DNA of 64,000 bases. It comes from Scedosporium boydii. Lineage: Eukaryota > Ascomycota > Sordariomycetes > Microascales > Microascaceae. Below the pieces are notes generated by a model, which ran no database searches, was not told where the DNA came from, and saw only the letters and a list, made by a program, of their open reading frames with translations. This document shows positions 1 to 12,268 of the stretch, one piece after another. Both the position numbers and the translations under genes were made by a program. The first letter of the stretch is position 1, and every line of letters begins with the position of its first letter. The stretch lies in the NCBI GenBank assembly GCA_002221725.1, contig NJFT01000011.1, positions 302,014-366,013 on the forward strand, in the 5' to 3' direction.

Positions 1-46
1 AAGCTCCCAACACGAACCAAATAGTGTAGTACAGCGGACAGGCCTA

Positions 47-793
47 TCAAGACTTAGCCTTCGCCCTCAGGGGACAATCCCCTCCGCATCTCGTGCACTT
101 GAGGCACATAGGCTTTTGCCACACCATCCTACACCGGCAAACCCAGAGTTCCTGGCGGAGCTTGGTGAAGATGGAATCACCGGGCACATGCAGGCCATGC
201 CTTACGCCGCATTCGATACAGAATCGTCTAAGAGTGACGACCTTATGGGAAGTCTCTTGAGCGGGAGCGGCATTGCTGTTGTTTCCTAGCGCTTTTGGAG
301 GTGGCGCCATCCTTTCTCCCCTCGCGTTGACGTAAATTGAATGAGGCTGTTCGGCATCGAAATGGGCCGGTTCTCGCACACGGAAGCAGATATAGCAGGC
401 AAAGTTCCCGGGACGTTCTTGGCCCTGGACGACGACGGGGAAGTGCTTGGGGAAGTAATTCTCGGCGCGCATGACGAAGGCGAACTTGTCCTCGGGGGAC
501 GCCACCTGAGGGTTGACGGTTTGGTGGAGGTGGCGGTTTACGCACGAGAGGGCGATGAGGGACTGGTAGTCGAGGTAGGAGCAGATCTCCTTTCGCAGCT
601 CGGGGGGCAGGCGTTCAAAATGGAAGCGGAGGGGCGCGGATGGTGAGCTAGGTGCGGACACCCTCGCCAACGTTGATGTTGGCTGGGAGCCTGGTGTCTG
701 GGCAGGCTTTTGCGTAGAGGGGATTTGAGCAAGTGACGCGGGGAATGAGTGCATTGCCATGGAGGGGGCCGGCATGATGACTGCGGCTGACAT
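47..793 (-). CDS. F-box domain protein with Cys-rich C-terminus
   Basis: A 248-residue intronless reading frame. Residues about 55-93 (RFHFERLPPELRKEICSYL and onward) match the F-box pattern, including the LPPEL start and the hydrophobic YLDYQSLIALSCVNR helix. F-box proteins usually bind Skp1 and recruit substrates to SCF ubiquitin ligases. The N-terminal 50 residues are Ser/Pro/Ala-rich and look disordered. The C-terminal half carries several Cys pairs (CYIC, CIEC, CRC, CLKC, CGGDC) that could bind zinc; this layout recurs in fungal F-box proteins of unknown substrate. The first ATG is at 793; later Met codons at residues 7 and 12 are possible alternative starts. There is no substrate-recognition repeat such as WD40 or LRR, so the target cannot be named. 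The F-box assignment is secure by motif; the zinc-binding role is inference. Confidence 0.8.
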   Translation of the reverse strand: MSAAVIMPAPSMAMHSFPASLAQIPSTQKPAQTPGSQPTSTLARVSAPSSPSAPLRFHFERLPPELRKEICSYLDYQSLIALSCVNRHLHQTVNPQVASPEDKFAFVMRAENYFPKHFPVVVQGQERPGNFACYICFRVREPAHFDAEQPHSIYVNARGERMAPPPKALGNNSNAAPAQETSHKVVTLRRFCIECGVRHGLHVPGDSIFTKLRQELWVCRCRMVWQKPMCLKCTRCGGDCPLRAKAKS

Positions 794-1598
794 TTTGGTA
801 GCGACGACAGATGTGGGAAGATGGATTTTGTGGTGTTGGCTAGGCCAGGCGTTAGGTCTTCAAGGACAGGCGCCAACCTGTACGGAAGATGACTGCTGGC
901 TTATACTGATAATATATGTTGTAGGCGTGTGGCTGGTTAGGCTCGCGATTAGGCAAGACTCTTTCCCCAGTTTCGGGTTCGAAATGAGAGCGTCTTTCTG
1001 GGTGAAGGAGAAAGAAGGTTGATAGTTAAGATGGAGTTGTGTTGAGCCGGAACTAGGCAGGAGAAAGGGTAGATGATCGGCCGAAAGACGAGCCTTATTT
1101 GGTATGGACAGTTCGTAGTGAGATCTCAAATATGCGTCTTCTTCTAGACAATGCGAGAACGGATTGTATTATTGCTAGTTGAACCTTTCGCCGTCTTTGT
1201 TTCCTTTTGTTCTCCCTGCTAAGAGCGTGGTATAAGGCGTGTCTTCGATGGGGGAAAAGACCCAGGATGATTAATGGTGGTTGTCGAGTTGGAGTGATAT
1301 GAAGGGAAAGAGACCAGAGCAACGCTTGAGCAGTGATGGGCAAAACTCCCAGAGGAACAGGATGGAAGAGACAATAAATACTAGAGAAGCAGCTTTCAGG
1401 GGAGCGGATCTCGTCAGCACTCGGGCTCGGACTGGGGTAGTTGTGTCTTGGGGGTCTTAGACGATGGATGAGAACCAGCCCGGGTCAGAATCGGTCTAAT
1501 GTAGGTGATACATGCGTGGCCCACACGCTTGCTTTCTAGTGGGATCTGACATGGAAGTGGAAACGCGCGTGAGCACCGGGAAGAATAAGGGGATTGAT

Positions 1599-1614
1599 GT
1601 ACGAAGTACGAAGG
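1599..1614. repeat. GTACGAAGTAC motif copy (double)
   Basis: The sequence GTACGAAGTACGAAGG contains the 11-base unit GTACGAAGTAC overlapping a second partial unit. The unit consists of two GTAC palindromes separated by GAA. It recurs in most long intergenic stretches of this window. Confidence 0.7.
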
Positions 1615-2871
1615 TAGAATCTATATACTTGTGCTTCGTACAAGAATGTACTGTAGGACGAACAGGGGAATGCTGCAACAGAAAACGGGGTCCTGGAGGG
1701 GGAGGATGGGTGTATGGATTACGGGGGTAGATGGGGATGAAGACACCGTTGAAGCACATAAAATCATGGATTACAGGTTGCATTCACGCATCAGAGCAAT
1801 CCATTATATAATATTGATACAACGATAGAATACAGAAGAAGACAAGAAGCTGGAGCCAGGGCCTGAGTTCCAATCTCCCACACTATGTACTGCCCAGGCG
1901 AGGATCAATATTATAATAATACCTCGTACGAAGAAGATCCTGCATGCCGACGTCGACAGGGCCCTTGGTGGAAGCAGCCACTGAGGAGGCTCAGATGGGA
2001 GCAGGTCACCAGAGGCTCGCCTGCGTAACTGCACGAGGGCATCCGAGAGAAGAAGTTAATCTGCATCCCCTTGCTCGACTGGCGAGATCTGCTCCCAGCT
2101 ACCACATCCCAGGGAATTTCAAGGGTGGCCCGAGAGGCCAGGGGCGGGCGATGCCATGAGCATACTTCGTGGTGTACTTCGTACTCCAATTGTTGTAAGA
2201 AGGTATATGAGGATGGAGACGTTATGTTGTCCGTGTTGTATCTGTACTCGTAGATTTGAGACTTTGTCCTTCGTCCAAGTTGGCAAATCACCCTGGCTCA
2301 GTGGCCCCCCACCCTACCATACGAAACAGAATGCCTCTGTACGTGTAGAGAGAATGATGCCGAATACCTCAGTTACTCCACGGGAATAGCCTGGCTGACG
2401 TTATTTCGTCCCTCGGACCTTCGCACACTGTAAAGATCGTTGGCGACTATGTGGCAAGTCTCGCACAGGGACGAGAGAGTTCTCAAATTAGCCAGGGGAT
2501 GGCCCATGGCCCTTGACCAATATCCGCAGTAGTTACGAAGCATCGGGACGGTCTGCCCAGAATTAATTATTGCTTTCATCCTTTGTAGTAACATTGATGC
2601 CTTCGTTGAGAGTACATCGTACATTGCTCTCTACGAAGTACTTGGAACACCCTTCTCCGTCCTCCATAAGTTTACAACCCATGCTCATACCATCCTCATA
2701 ATCCCAGAGATGTGGTACTCCGCTGGAGGGATTGGATCCCAGATTCCCACCACCACAGCTCGGGTTCCTTGCCTTGACCGGATTAGGAAATGGTGCGGCC
2801 CAGCAGGAAATTCCCTGTCGTCGTCCTTGCACACTAGTGCATGCCATCGAATTGATACTGGAAGGGGACAT

Positions 2872-2913
2872 GTACGAAGTACGAGGTAAGGTAGGTACCC
2901 CTGTACGAAGTAA
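2872..2913. repeat. Pair of GTACGAAGTA motif copies
   Basis: One GTACGAAGTAC lies at the left end and a GTACGAAGTAA at the right end. Between them is a GGTAAGGTAGGTACC segment. This is one of the densest local groupings of the dispersed motif. Confidence 0.65.
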
Positions 2914-5900
2914 TACTCGGTGCTATAGCATTGATTTGGTGTCGATTGATGGTTGATTTTCCTTGGTTAATCCCAAGGTTGGTTGATCAACAACCTCGCA
3001 GATCTGTGGACCATTCATCATGTCCATACTGTCACTTGGTGCCATGTCCCTCGGTCCACGATTGAAGATTGCCCTAGGAGGCATCCCGAAAGCATCCTAC
3101 TTCGTAAATCTGAACGGGCATCTGTGAAGGAACCCGGTGATGCGACATTGTATCACTGTTCGGCGAAACAGTTCTGACGAAGTTAATGCACTTCCAAACA
3201 CAAGGAGTGATGTCCGCTTGAACCGCTTCCTTTGAAGAAGTACCTCGTGTGCTATTGATATTACCACACAACGAAGTACAAACCACGAAGCACTAAGCGC
3301 AAGCGCAAGGAAGTACGAAAATATGCTGAAGGCCAAAAGGGAGAAGTCGACCCCAGATGAGATCATCCCGCAGACAGGATCTCTGCAGCAACAACCACGG
3401 AAGTGTATCGCCGAACCAACCAAGCAGCAGGCCAGTCAGCGACTTGTTTGTTTGTGTGCGAGGCGAAGCAATACTCCGTATATTTCCATTGATCAATCGA
3501 TTAATGTCATATTATGTAGGTCCTGCCAGTGCTGCAGCTGCACCTTCGAGTAATTAATGTCTCACTGGCAGTGGAGAGCTCACAAGTCCGACATGCAGCA
3601 AAAAGCGCAGACATTTCCAGATCAGGTTGAGATAGATAATTTGATTTAAATCGCAACTGCCCAGCAGAAGTAAATGTGGTTTTACATTTAATATTATTAT
3701 TTCGTACTCCACTCCAGCGTGGTTACAATTTATATGGTTCGTGTTGGTGGTCCCCAGATGCGAAGCAATGATGGCTGGTCAAGTCGCATCGGATTCTCTC
3801 CCCCTTGCGAAGGCCGGCCCACATTCGGATTCTAGAACATCAACCCCCTATTACGAAGGAGTCTGCCGAGTTTCTCCTCAAAAAAATGTCGAAGCCCTTG
3901 CCTCGTACTCCGTACATCCCTCCTTGGGAGCTTCGGCGCAAACCGTCATCTCCCAGGTCTCACCCGAGTATGAAAATTACCGTCAGGTTGCTTCCATGAT
4001 CGCCAGCAGTTGATAGCCTTGTTCCGGGCGGCGACAGCATCAGGGACATGATTACAGTCTATCATGATTACGAGGTAGAACACTGGAATCTGGAAATAGG
4101 TGCCTCGTTGACACGACCCTTTCCGAAGACTTGAAAAAGACTTGCGGAGTGTATGTGCATGTACTTCATAACACTTGAGGCTCAACTCCCCCTCGGGAGG
4201 TCGCCTCGCGTGGCAGACATGGATTATTAGTCCGAGTGTACGAAGTAACATACTTCGAACATGTAGCGTAATTTACTTCAGATTGTATTTTAGGGGACTG
4301 ATGATACATGCACCTAGCATGCACCCCGACTTGGTCCTTCGTAAATAACTGTCACCACCAGACCATCTGTAATTTCCCTTCTGGGTGCTCTGCATGAGCC
4401 TGGGTCATCCAACAGAGGCGTGCTACTTCGTAGGCATCCACCTCCTGAGGGATAAACAAGGGAGTGAGTGGCTCACTTCGACCGACACTTTGTCATGCTC
4501 TCTCCTTGCTTGTACGTAGTAAAGGCCAAATTACACTCACGTCGGCGGTATTTTACTTCGTAGCAGCCATCTTGGCGGTGAGAATTCTCAGTTGGCGCTT
4601 CGGTAACTGTTAACAGACAATTGAGGAAACCCGAGGTCACTGATACGAGGTTGGGGTCAAAAGAGCCTGGCCAGTTTCCCTCACGTCACTACGGAGCACG
4701 AAATAGCCTCAAGGTGACCACTGCTCGGATGACCTGGCGGCGGATGCTTCCGCTTGCCAGGGGCGGCTTCCTCCCTCTGTACAGGTTCGAAGTATCTAAT
4801 CTAGTAAACTTCGTAGTCTATGAAGTGCGGTGACTGGTTGGGTTGGCTGACTGCGAGCATGGCACTTTGGCTGTCGCTCCAGGGCCCGAGTGCTATCAAG
4901 ATCTGATACTTCGTGGTAATTAATACCGCCCAGGAATTATTTGGCTGAAGTCTATGACCCAAACAGCACAGCCTGGCGAGCCACCCCTAACTACATATTT
5001 AAGCAATATCACCATACAAAAGTACTGAGTAGAAGCTCCTCCACGGAAAAAGCATCTCTCACTGCATTCCCCAAAGTGCGCTGTTATGCATTAGAACAGC
5101 GTCATCTGAATTGCGTCGGCTTCAGTGTTGCTGGTCAGGATCTAGCCCTAAAAAGCCATCATCTCTTTGTGCTATTTACTTCATCGTCCACAGAGACCAA
5201 TATTATTTCCATCTCCTGCATGTTGTGTATTCCTTCGTATGTAATACCACCTCGTATCCTTGCGCTGATATGGTCCTATCTCGTACGGAGCACAAACAGG
5301 CAACAGCAAAGGATGAAATAAACTAGATTCAAGCCACATCACAATGCGTCATCTCATCATCCCCAGCGGCTTTCCTCAGCTTTCAGTCCCAAATGCCCAT
5401 CACTAATTCAGATCAGCACCATCTCGTCCCTCGCCTCGGTGTATTTCATGCACGCTTCCAAGTCGAGAATCAAGGTGCCCTTTGACCAGGGATACCCCTC
5501 CAGTCCTACCCTATCCCATTGGGTTGTCACATCTCGTGGGGTAGTCTTTGTCCATTTGTCCTCAGGACCCAGAGAAGAGGCCAGCCGGGGGAAGCTTCCG
5601 GAAGTCATGTGGGTAACCTACATAGACTGGCCAGGCTCGTCTTGGGGGGATCCTACGAAGTCCGAAGTACACCTATCGAGGGATTAGACTTGTTAGCTCG
5701 GTACGATGCAATACCCATATAAAGTACAGATATTACTAGTAAAATGCCACCCCCTTAAGTATCCCTACAACAGCACCACATCAGCCGAGGTATCTAGTTC
5801 AGTCCCACCAGCAGAAACATTTCAAGAGCTCACAGTCAGCCCCGACAGTATTTCACCACTTTTCATCACTTTAATTAGGAAAAAAGTAGATATTTAGTTT

Positions 5901-6326
5901 TTCTAAGCTTAAGGTAATAATAATGTAACTTTAAAAAGATGAAAATATATAGAGAAATAAAGAATATTTGATGTAAAGGAAAAAATGGCAGGGTTGGAGG
6001 GGCATGTCGAGAGAACTTCAAGAGCTCGAAATTTAGAAGTATCTTCCCCTATAATTAATATGGGATAGTACTTACAGGGAACCCTAGTCAAGTGGAGCTT
6101 CAGTTTCGAGCTAACAAGTCTAATCCCTGTGGGAGTTGTAGTGTACACCAACGCATTACCCCCCGCAAGGAGTAGTGACTGTACAGGTACATACCTCATC
6201 ATAAACAGCAGGTGGACTGGACGGGCTTCTTCAACCCCTGGTATGCTTGTCCCGAACAATCACGACCGCCACGCGGCGATGCCGTCCCGGGCCCTTGGGA
6301 GTGGGTCTGTGTAGTTTATGAAAAGA

Positions 6327-6337
6327 GTACGAAGTAC
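6327..6337. repeat. GTACGAAGTAC motif copy
   Basis: An exact copy of the 11-base unit in a gene-free region. A near copy, CCTACGAAGTATGC, lies about 280 bases downstream near 6612. Confidence 0.65.
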
Positions 6338-7691
6338 ACTACAATTGTACTTCTAACAAAGGACGACTCCAGCATCCACTTCCAAGTCGGGTTCCATCGC
6401 AGAGAAGCAAAACCATTGATGACATTGTGAGCCAATAATAGTTTACCATCAGTCCGAATCCCACGAAAATAACAAGGGATTGCGTACAGAATAGTCGTAC
6501 GGCTTCTAGAATCGCCACACGCAATCCAAATCGACTCAGTCGGTGATCGTGAATCGCTTCTCCCACGCCTAAACTGGTGTGTGCTAGGCCATGCACGCTA
6601 CTCGCCTCGCGCCTACGAAGTATGCAGCTCCTGCCCGATTGAGTCGAGAGCACGGCCCTAGGAGAAGAAGGAACTCAATTCAATGCTATGAGCCACGCCG
6701 GGAATACTTCAAGAATATATGATGAGCACAAACTTAAGGTAGAGCGTGGGAGGGCTGAAGAAGCGGTAACACCTTGTTGAAAGAGCAACAAATCTCCACA
6801 GCGGAGAGAAGCCTCAACTGCGCGATAAGCGGTGAGTCCTGTATGGTCTTACATCCGTACTCGCGATTACATCAATGTAATCAATAATCGACAGTGCTAT
6901 CACATCCTGCCTGTGTATAGACCCTTACATGCTACCAACCCACACGAGCCGTGTTCCACGATCTTTGATCGTAGGATCTATCTCCCTTGTCTCTAGTATC
7001 CCTGGTTATCAACTCTCAATACCCGTATCAAGCTTAAATTATTTTGCTTGCTATCTATCCCATCTCACTACTAAGAATAAGAAAGCCTTATTCCACCTAC
7101 TCTTCTTTAATTTTCCCTGGTTGTCTACTCTTACCAATCTTAGGGTCTATCAACTCCGCGACCATGAAGGTAAGAGTGCCACGGATGTTCTTTCCAGGCG
7201 AAAATTCACATAGAGGTGCTGCAGCTCCCGAGGTGGCCGCTAAATTGCCCGAACCGGAACTCGCCAATGCTGGGGGTATTCGTGGATCGAGGGAGATACA
7301 TGCTTTGGAGGGTATGCGATTGTATGTTCGTATCCTGCGCGTATGGAAGTCATCGTCGCATCAACTATGAGCGCTGTGTATATCTCGTTTTGAGGGTCGT
7401 CGTTTCCCTGGCTCAACAAGGTTGGGAAGATGAGTTCAGCAGGACCAGGCGCATTCCTATACAGGGAGAGAAGTGATCGAGCAGCCTAGAGATAGCAGCT
7501 AGTGGCGAAGGGCTAAGACCTTCCGACCTTCAGTCTGGCCGAGCGGGCAATATGATGTGTCAACTAAGTGCTGGACTCGGAGTCAATGATTGTTCGGCGG
7601 CACTGGTCAGCTTTCACAGAGACGCGAATGTCAGATTATATCAAACTTCCGGGATTATGAGAGGATACGCTGGAACAAGCAATTGTGTAAG

Positions 7692-7730
7692 TTTTTTTGA
7701 TTTTTTTTTTTTTTTCTTTTTCTATTTTTT
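7692..7730. repeat. T-rich tract (includes T15)
   Basis: T7, GA, T15 and further T-rich sequence, about 215 bases beyond the stop codon of the WrbA-type gene (which reads leftward). On that gene's strand it is an A-rich tract downstream of its coding end. It could be a relic poly(A) or simple slippage sequence. Confidence 0.5.
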
Positions 7731-7945
7731 AAATAGTCTATTTCCCCCAGCCTCAAGTGTCATAGTACGATACACTTAGAAGGCAGTCCACAGGGTCCCT
7801 CTTTGTCCTTGGCATCCTCCTGAGCAGCACCCTTCCCATTACCTTCACCCCTGCGCTCGGCACCGTTTCCACGCGCCGCACCCCTGTTCACGGCCTCTAC
7901 AGGTTGCTTCTTACCATTGCTCCGGCTCTCCTTGCTTCCATGTAG

Positions 7946-9147
7946 TCAACCAAAGTGCTTGGCGGCGGTCTTGTAGAACTGCTCGCCCTGGATCCGGGCG
8001 ACCTCGAGCTCGGTGTCGGAAGGCTGCCTGGAGCCGTCGGCGGCAGCGAAGGTACCGGCGCCCCAAGCGGAGCCACCGCGGACCTCGTTGACATTGCTGA
8101 ACTGGGGGAAGGTGTGGGCGTAACCGAGAGGGACGTAGATGATGCCGTGGTGGACGAGAGTCGACATGGCGGCGATGGCAGTGGACTCCTGGCCACCACC
8201 AAGAGTGCCGGTGGAGATGAAGAGGCCGGCGAGCTTGCCAGAGAAGCCACCACTGGCCCACTGGCCACCAGTCTTATCCCAGAAGGCCTGTTTGCGAAAC
8301 CACGGGGTTAGTGCATTCCACACCTGAAATATCGAATGCTAGAGTTGGGCTCTCTTACCTTCCATTGAGCAGGGAAGTTACCATAACGGGTGGGGATACC
8401 GAGGAGGAAGGCGTCATATCCAGCTAGGACAGCGGGGTCGTTAAGGGCGGGATACTGGGCCTTGGGAGGCGCGTGCATCTTGGCGAGGACCTCATCGCTG
8501 AGGGTCTCGGGGATTCTATGATGATGATGATGATGTTAGCGGTGTTACTTTCCCTGTGGTGGTGGTGGTGATGATGGTGATGGGGATATATTGTTGATCA
8601 ATTGGGCTCAGTAACAAATGACGTCGTTGGCTTGGCGGGGTGGTCAAGGCGGGGGAGTAGGAGTCGGAGGGAGAGGCGGGGTTCCAAATTCGGCGACCAG
8701 CTTCCATGCTCGATGAACGGACTGCCCCTCCCTCCAGCCAGGGATGATCAATCCTGATTGGATTTAACTCATCGATCTGGACAGATCTGGGATCAATCTC
8801 CTCAGTTGGTCTTTGGCCAATACCGCATTCAACCTGGCCCACCAATTGAACCCAGCAGGCCTGTCCTCGGCCGGGGTTTGGGGTGTGTCGTAGGCTCAAT
8901 CAAATGCAGGACGGATGATCGGGGGACCTTACTGGTAGATGTCGGCGGAACCACCAGCCTTCTCGATACCCTGCTTCTGGGCCTCGGCGAGCTGCTTGAT
9001 GTGGCCGTACATCGAGTACTAAGGTTCGTTCGCATTAGCATCATGATCTCTCTCGGTGCGGACTCGGTATGCGCTGGTGCCGATCGACGTAAGGCGGGAA
9101 CAACTGGGCGATATGCTCACATAAACAATAGCGATCTTGGGAGCCAT
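7946..9147 (-). CDS. WrbA-type NAD(P)H:quinone oxidoreductase (flavodoxin-like)
   Basis: Four exons read leftward: 9147-9121, 9018-8933, 8515-8359 and 8287-7946. They sum to 612 nt and encode 203 residues, the usual WrbA length. The protein starts MAPKIAIVYYSMYGHIKQLA, where YYSMYGHI is the FMN phosphate-binding loop of the flavodoxin fold. It continues with GIPTRYGNFPAQWKAFWD, TGTLGGGQESTA and VPLGYAHTF, all typical of WrbA and of the fungal minor allergens Alt a 7 and Cla h 7. The family is FMN-dependent, performs two-electron quinone reduction with NAD(P)H and is linked to oxidative stress; the location is probably cytosol or plasma-membrane periphery. Intron 1 joins TAT to TAC, reconstructing YY. 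Intron 2 is unusually long at 417 nt and holds a CAT microsatellite beside its 3' splice site. Identity is firm; the in vivo substrate is inferred from the family. Confidence 0.93.
8518..8535. repeat. (ATG)6 / (CAT)6 microsatellite in wrbA intron 2
   Basis: Six ATG triplets on the plus strand. On the coding (minus) strand the order is CTAAC, then CAT repeats, then AG, then exon 3. The repeat therefore fills the whole interval between the likely branch point and the acceptor. Confidence 0.85.
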
Positions 9148-12100
9148 TTTGACTGAAGAGGACGTTGGGTATTTAGAAGAGAGAGGGTATCTGAGGGTAT
9201 CTGAGTATGGCTGAGAATGGAAGAATGGACACTGAACGAATTGATGAGAATGGTACGGGGAAAGACGTGGTGGGCGGCTCGACCTATATAGTTTTCCGAC
9301 TCGCAGCTCTCATGGATGCCGGAGCTAATATCCGCGCTTGGCCCTCCGTTATTGAACGCTTCCCATCGGTGCGTGGATGTGCGTGGATCCCCTTTGGACG
9401 TGAGAGTATCGATCCCAACGGTCCAGTGCAACTTTACCTCGCCCGTGGACAGGCAGGTATCCATCATACGACGGCTTCGTACACTCCGAAGTACAACACT
9501 ACGCACACAGCTCTTCGTCGTGACATGCCTCCAACATGCAGGGAGGCAGCTTTACCTCGTAGTGTGGTGCAGCTGTCCTGGCTTTGCTTTGGTATTAGTG
9601 GGATGCAAGATGGTGGATGCAACGTCAGAAGGGAGAGCTTTAGTGCCGGATGTGGGGAGGAGGCGTCCGTGCATCCGTCGGATCGCTCAAATTGTTCGCT
9701 TAGGGCTGTCTTTGTAAGATCTTAGACTGTTATTGATAACCAGTAGGTTCCCCCTTTGCAGGCCACTCCGTACTTCGTAACGTCGCAAGACGCTGCGAAA
9801 CAGTAATGGATTCGACGTGATGGGACCCCCGACAACAATCTGAACTTTGAACTTCTCTGGTATTAGATGAGATGCTCCTGGCTTCCCTCTCGGCTCTAGT
9901 GTAAGTTTTTGCCAAGATTACGAAGTCGAAAACCTCCCCGGGCACACCTGCTGCCTCTGCCGTTGCTGGTTACTGAACAATTGTCATCAACTCTTGTTCA
10001 AAATTGCAATTGGGTTCCACATTCGTCAAATTGACTGGTTTGTAATCATGGACAGGTCAAAGCCTGGCTTCAAGTTCTAAGTGATCCTGCAATTGTGGTC
10101 TTGGTGTTGAGTTGCTGGCCCCGGCACAAGGACAGTGTGCGAAGGAATTCCCTTAGTAATTCGGTTATCAATTCATTGGTCCTAGCCTTTAGGTACCAGT
10201 TTGAGGTTGATCCTATTGATATCAACTTTATCTGCAAGTCTGCCGCCTTAGGGCGGAGCGCTTAGAGTTTGGTGGTGTACACCCTCTCGAATGCCTTCTC
10301 CCCTTCCCTCCCCCTCCTCCCCCTTTCCGGCTCCAAATGCCCGATGGCATCGAGGGAAAGGATCCGTCGGAGAGAGTGATAGAGCAGGCGGGTGGGCAAT
10401 TGCGTTTGGCTGCGCATGTGGTACCAGTACAGGGAAGTGACTACACTCATGCTGAATCGACGGGCGGTACTTCAAGTTTGTTCTGGGGACCGAGTACGCA
10501 AATGATACACAGGTGCTAGCCTTGCGAATGCTAAGCTGGAAAGAATGAAGTGCCCACGAGTCGTTTGAATAGCGGATTTGCGTCCTCACCGATGATGTGG
10601 ACTCTGGGACTCACTCCAACGCCTCCGTGTTTCGTAGGCCGTGTACTTTTAGCCTTCTAGGGGATAATGCGAACGTCTTAGCCCAAGTCCCTTCCGGAAC
10701 GGTCCGATACTTTGAAGACGGCCCTGTCTTGGGGCTGGTTACGTGTGGTTCCCGATATCGAGGCCAAGCTGCGGCGGGCTTCCAGTAGCAAAACCTGATG
10801 TCAATGACACGAGTGGTGACATCAAATCGTGAGAGGAGATCATTGATACAAGATGTATAAAGTACCTCGGTACTTCGTACTTGTCCATCAAAATTCAATC
10901 GCAATTCGTTGTCTGGTCTGTCCCTTGCAAGTTTGCCTGGATTGGCTCATGCAACGACGGATTAGTCGCGCCTGACAAACACCTTAACAATCCCCTCGTT
11001 GCTTCAAGCTTCCACATCGGCACTAAGGTGGGGTCAAACCCTCATCCCCTCAACCACCACAACTACTTGATACGAAGTCCTGCAGTCGCTGGGTTAATTG
11101 ACGTCCATTGAGCAATGGTCAGCAACAACGGATTGATCAATCGAGATGACCAATGGAGACTTTGAAGACTTCAACGAGCGCTGCAGTGGGGCAGTTGCAA
11201 TCCTAATGTTGTCTGAGCAGCGGTGGTGGTGGCGCTAAGTGGTTGATCCTTGAGACGATGGACGAAGCTACGAGGTAATCTACATCGTTGATCAGAGATT
11301 GATCACAACGCAGTGATCAATTAATCAGTTAATGTGGGTAACAGGAGGATGGCAAGACTGCGTAGATCCGTCGAGTCGGTGAGGGTTATTATTCCATCCT
11401 TACTCACGGCAGGCGAGGTTTGTTCATACTCCGTATTGTTCCAGACCATCCAAACTCGTCCTCTGAAACGAACGATGCATGTGATGCGACTTTAAGACAT
11501 CAATTAAAATTGAACTGTATTTTCCCAAGTACAATTGCATTATGAAAAGCTTGCTAAGCGGCTGGGAGAGGGTTGGGAGGATTCGGTCGATGCAGAGACG
11601 GCCGAGCCGACACCTCGACGAAGCCATTTATCTATCAATGGTACCGCCAACACCTTGAGAGACAAGTGCAGTATACGTATTGATGCATACTTGACGCAAT
11701 CGCGCTTCTTTTTGTCCAGTTGAGTCATGCCCTGGCCGATGGTCGAGGTCTAACAATTTGAACCTGGGATTCCTGCATCGAGACCAGGCCTGGCTTAAGC
11801 CACCAGACGCCCCCGCATGGAACCATCCGGAGAGCATATGCCGCCGGCTGGTCTCACCCAGGCCAGCTGACTGAGCTCTGTTCGCCGTTCTCGCTTGAGA
11901 TTATTTCGATTCTCAGCTAAGTTATCGTTGGAAACCGGCAAGCGGCTGAACGATCACCGTTTTATACCATCCAAAATACCTGTGTACGAAGTCCGCATTT
12001 ATCTGTTATTATATCATGAACGCTCTATCCTGTCCTAATTGGGTTTGCCCGCAATTGGTTTACTCCGCTTCCGCATCTAGGTGCCGAGTGTCTGTCTCTT

Positions 12101-12268
12101 CGCATTTAGTCCCATTCAAATCAATCATTATATACAAATCACCTGCACTCTCCCTGACTTCGACCCGAAGGTTCATCGCACAACGGGCAAGAAGATCCAG
12201 ATTGTTCCTTCGGGATCTTCCGAACCACATTCCTCTCTTAAGTCTAAAATGCCTCTGTACTTTGCATA
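9148..12268. other. Intergenic region between WrbA-type gene and MFS transporter
   Basis: I see no supportable gene. The left end is the promoter and 5' leader of the WrbA-type gene. The right end is the 3' flank of the transporter. Copies of the dispersed motif occur near 9478-9500 (CTTCGTACACTCCGAAGTAC), 9766-9776 and 10870-10880 (GTACTTCGTAC), and variants near 11066 and 11986. The longest open frame (9207-9725, plus) has no recognisable domain or splice support. Confidence 0.55.
10870..10880. repeat. GTACTTCGTAC motif copy (reverse orientation)
   Basis: An exact reverse complement of the GTACGAAGTAC unit, in gene-free DNA. A near copy, AGTACCTCGG, sits immediately to its left. Confidence 0.6.

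Larger units (their letters stand above)
794..7945. other. Gene-poor 7.1-kb region with short dispersed motifs
   Basis: I see no supportable gene here. All open frames are short, lack recognisable domains and overlap each other. The region contains many copies of GTACGAAGTAC and variants (for example 1599-1614, 2872-2913 and 6327-6337), an AT-rich patch near 5870-6000, and a T-rich stretch at 7692-7730. The first few hundred bases hold the promoter of the F-box gene. The last 150 bases hold the 3' flank of the WrbA-type gene. Confidence 0.6.

Noticed and set aside
7164..7370. Short frame beginning MKVRVPRMFFPGENSH
   Set aside because: It starts after a leader-like stretch but has no domain, no intron and no conserved feature; it may be chance or a decayed relic.
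9207..9725. 172-codon plus-strand frame upstream of the WrbA-type gene
   Set aside because: No recognisable motif; its sequence includes copies of the intergenic GTACGAAGTAC family, which avoids exons elsewhere.
11755..11800. tRNA B-box-like sequence near AATTTGAACCTGGGATTCCTGC
   Set aside because: No matching A box, anticodon arm or acceptor stem could be placed around it; no tRNA gene was found elsewhere either.
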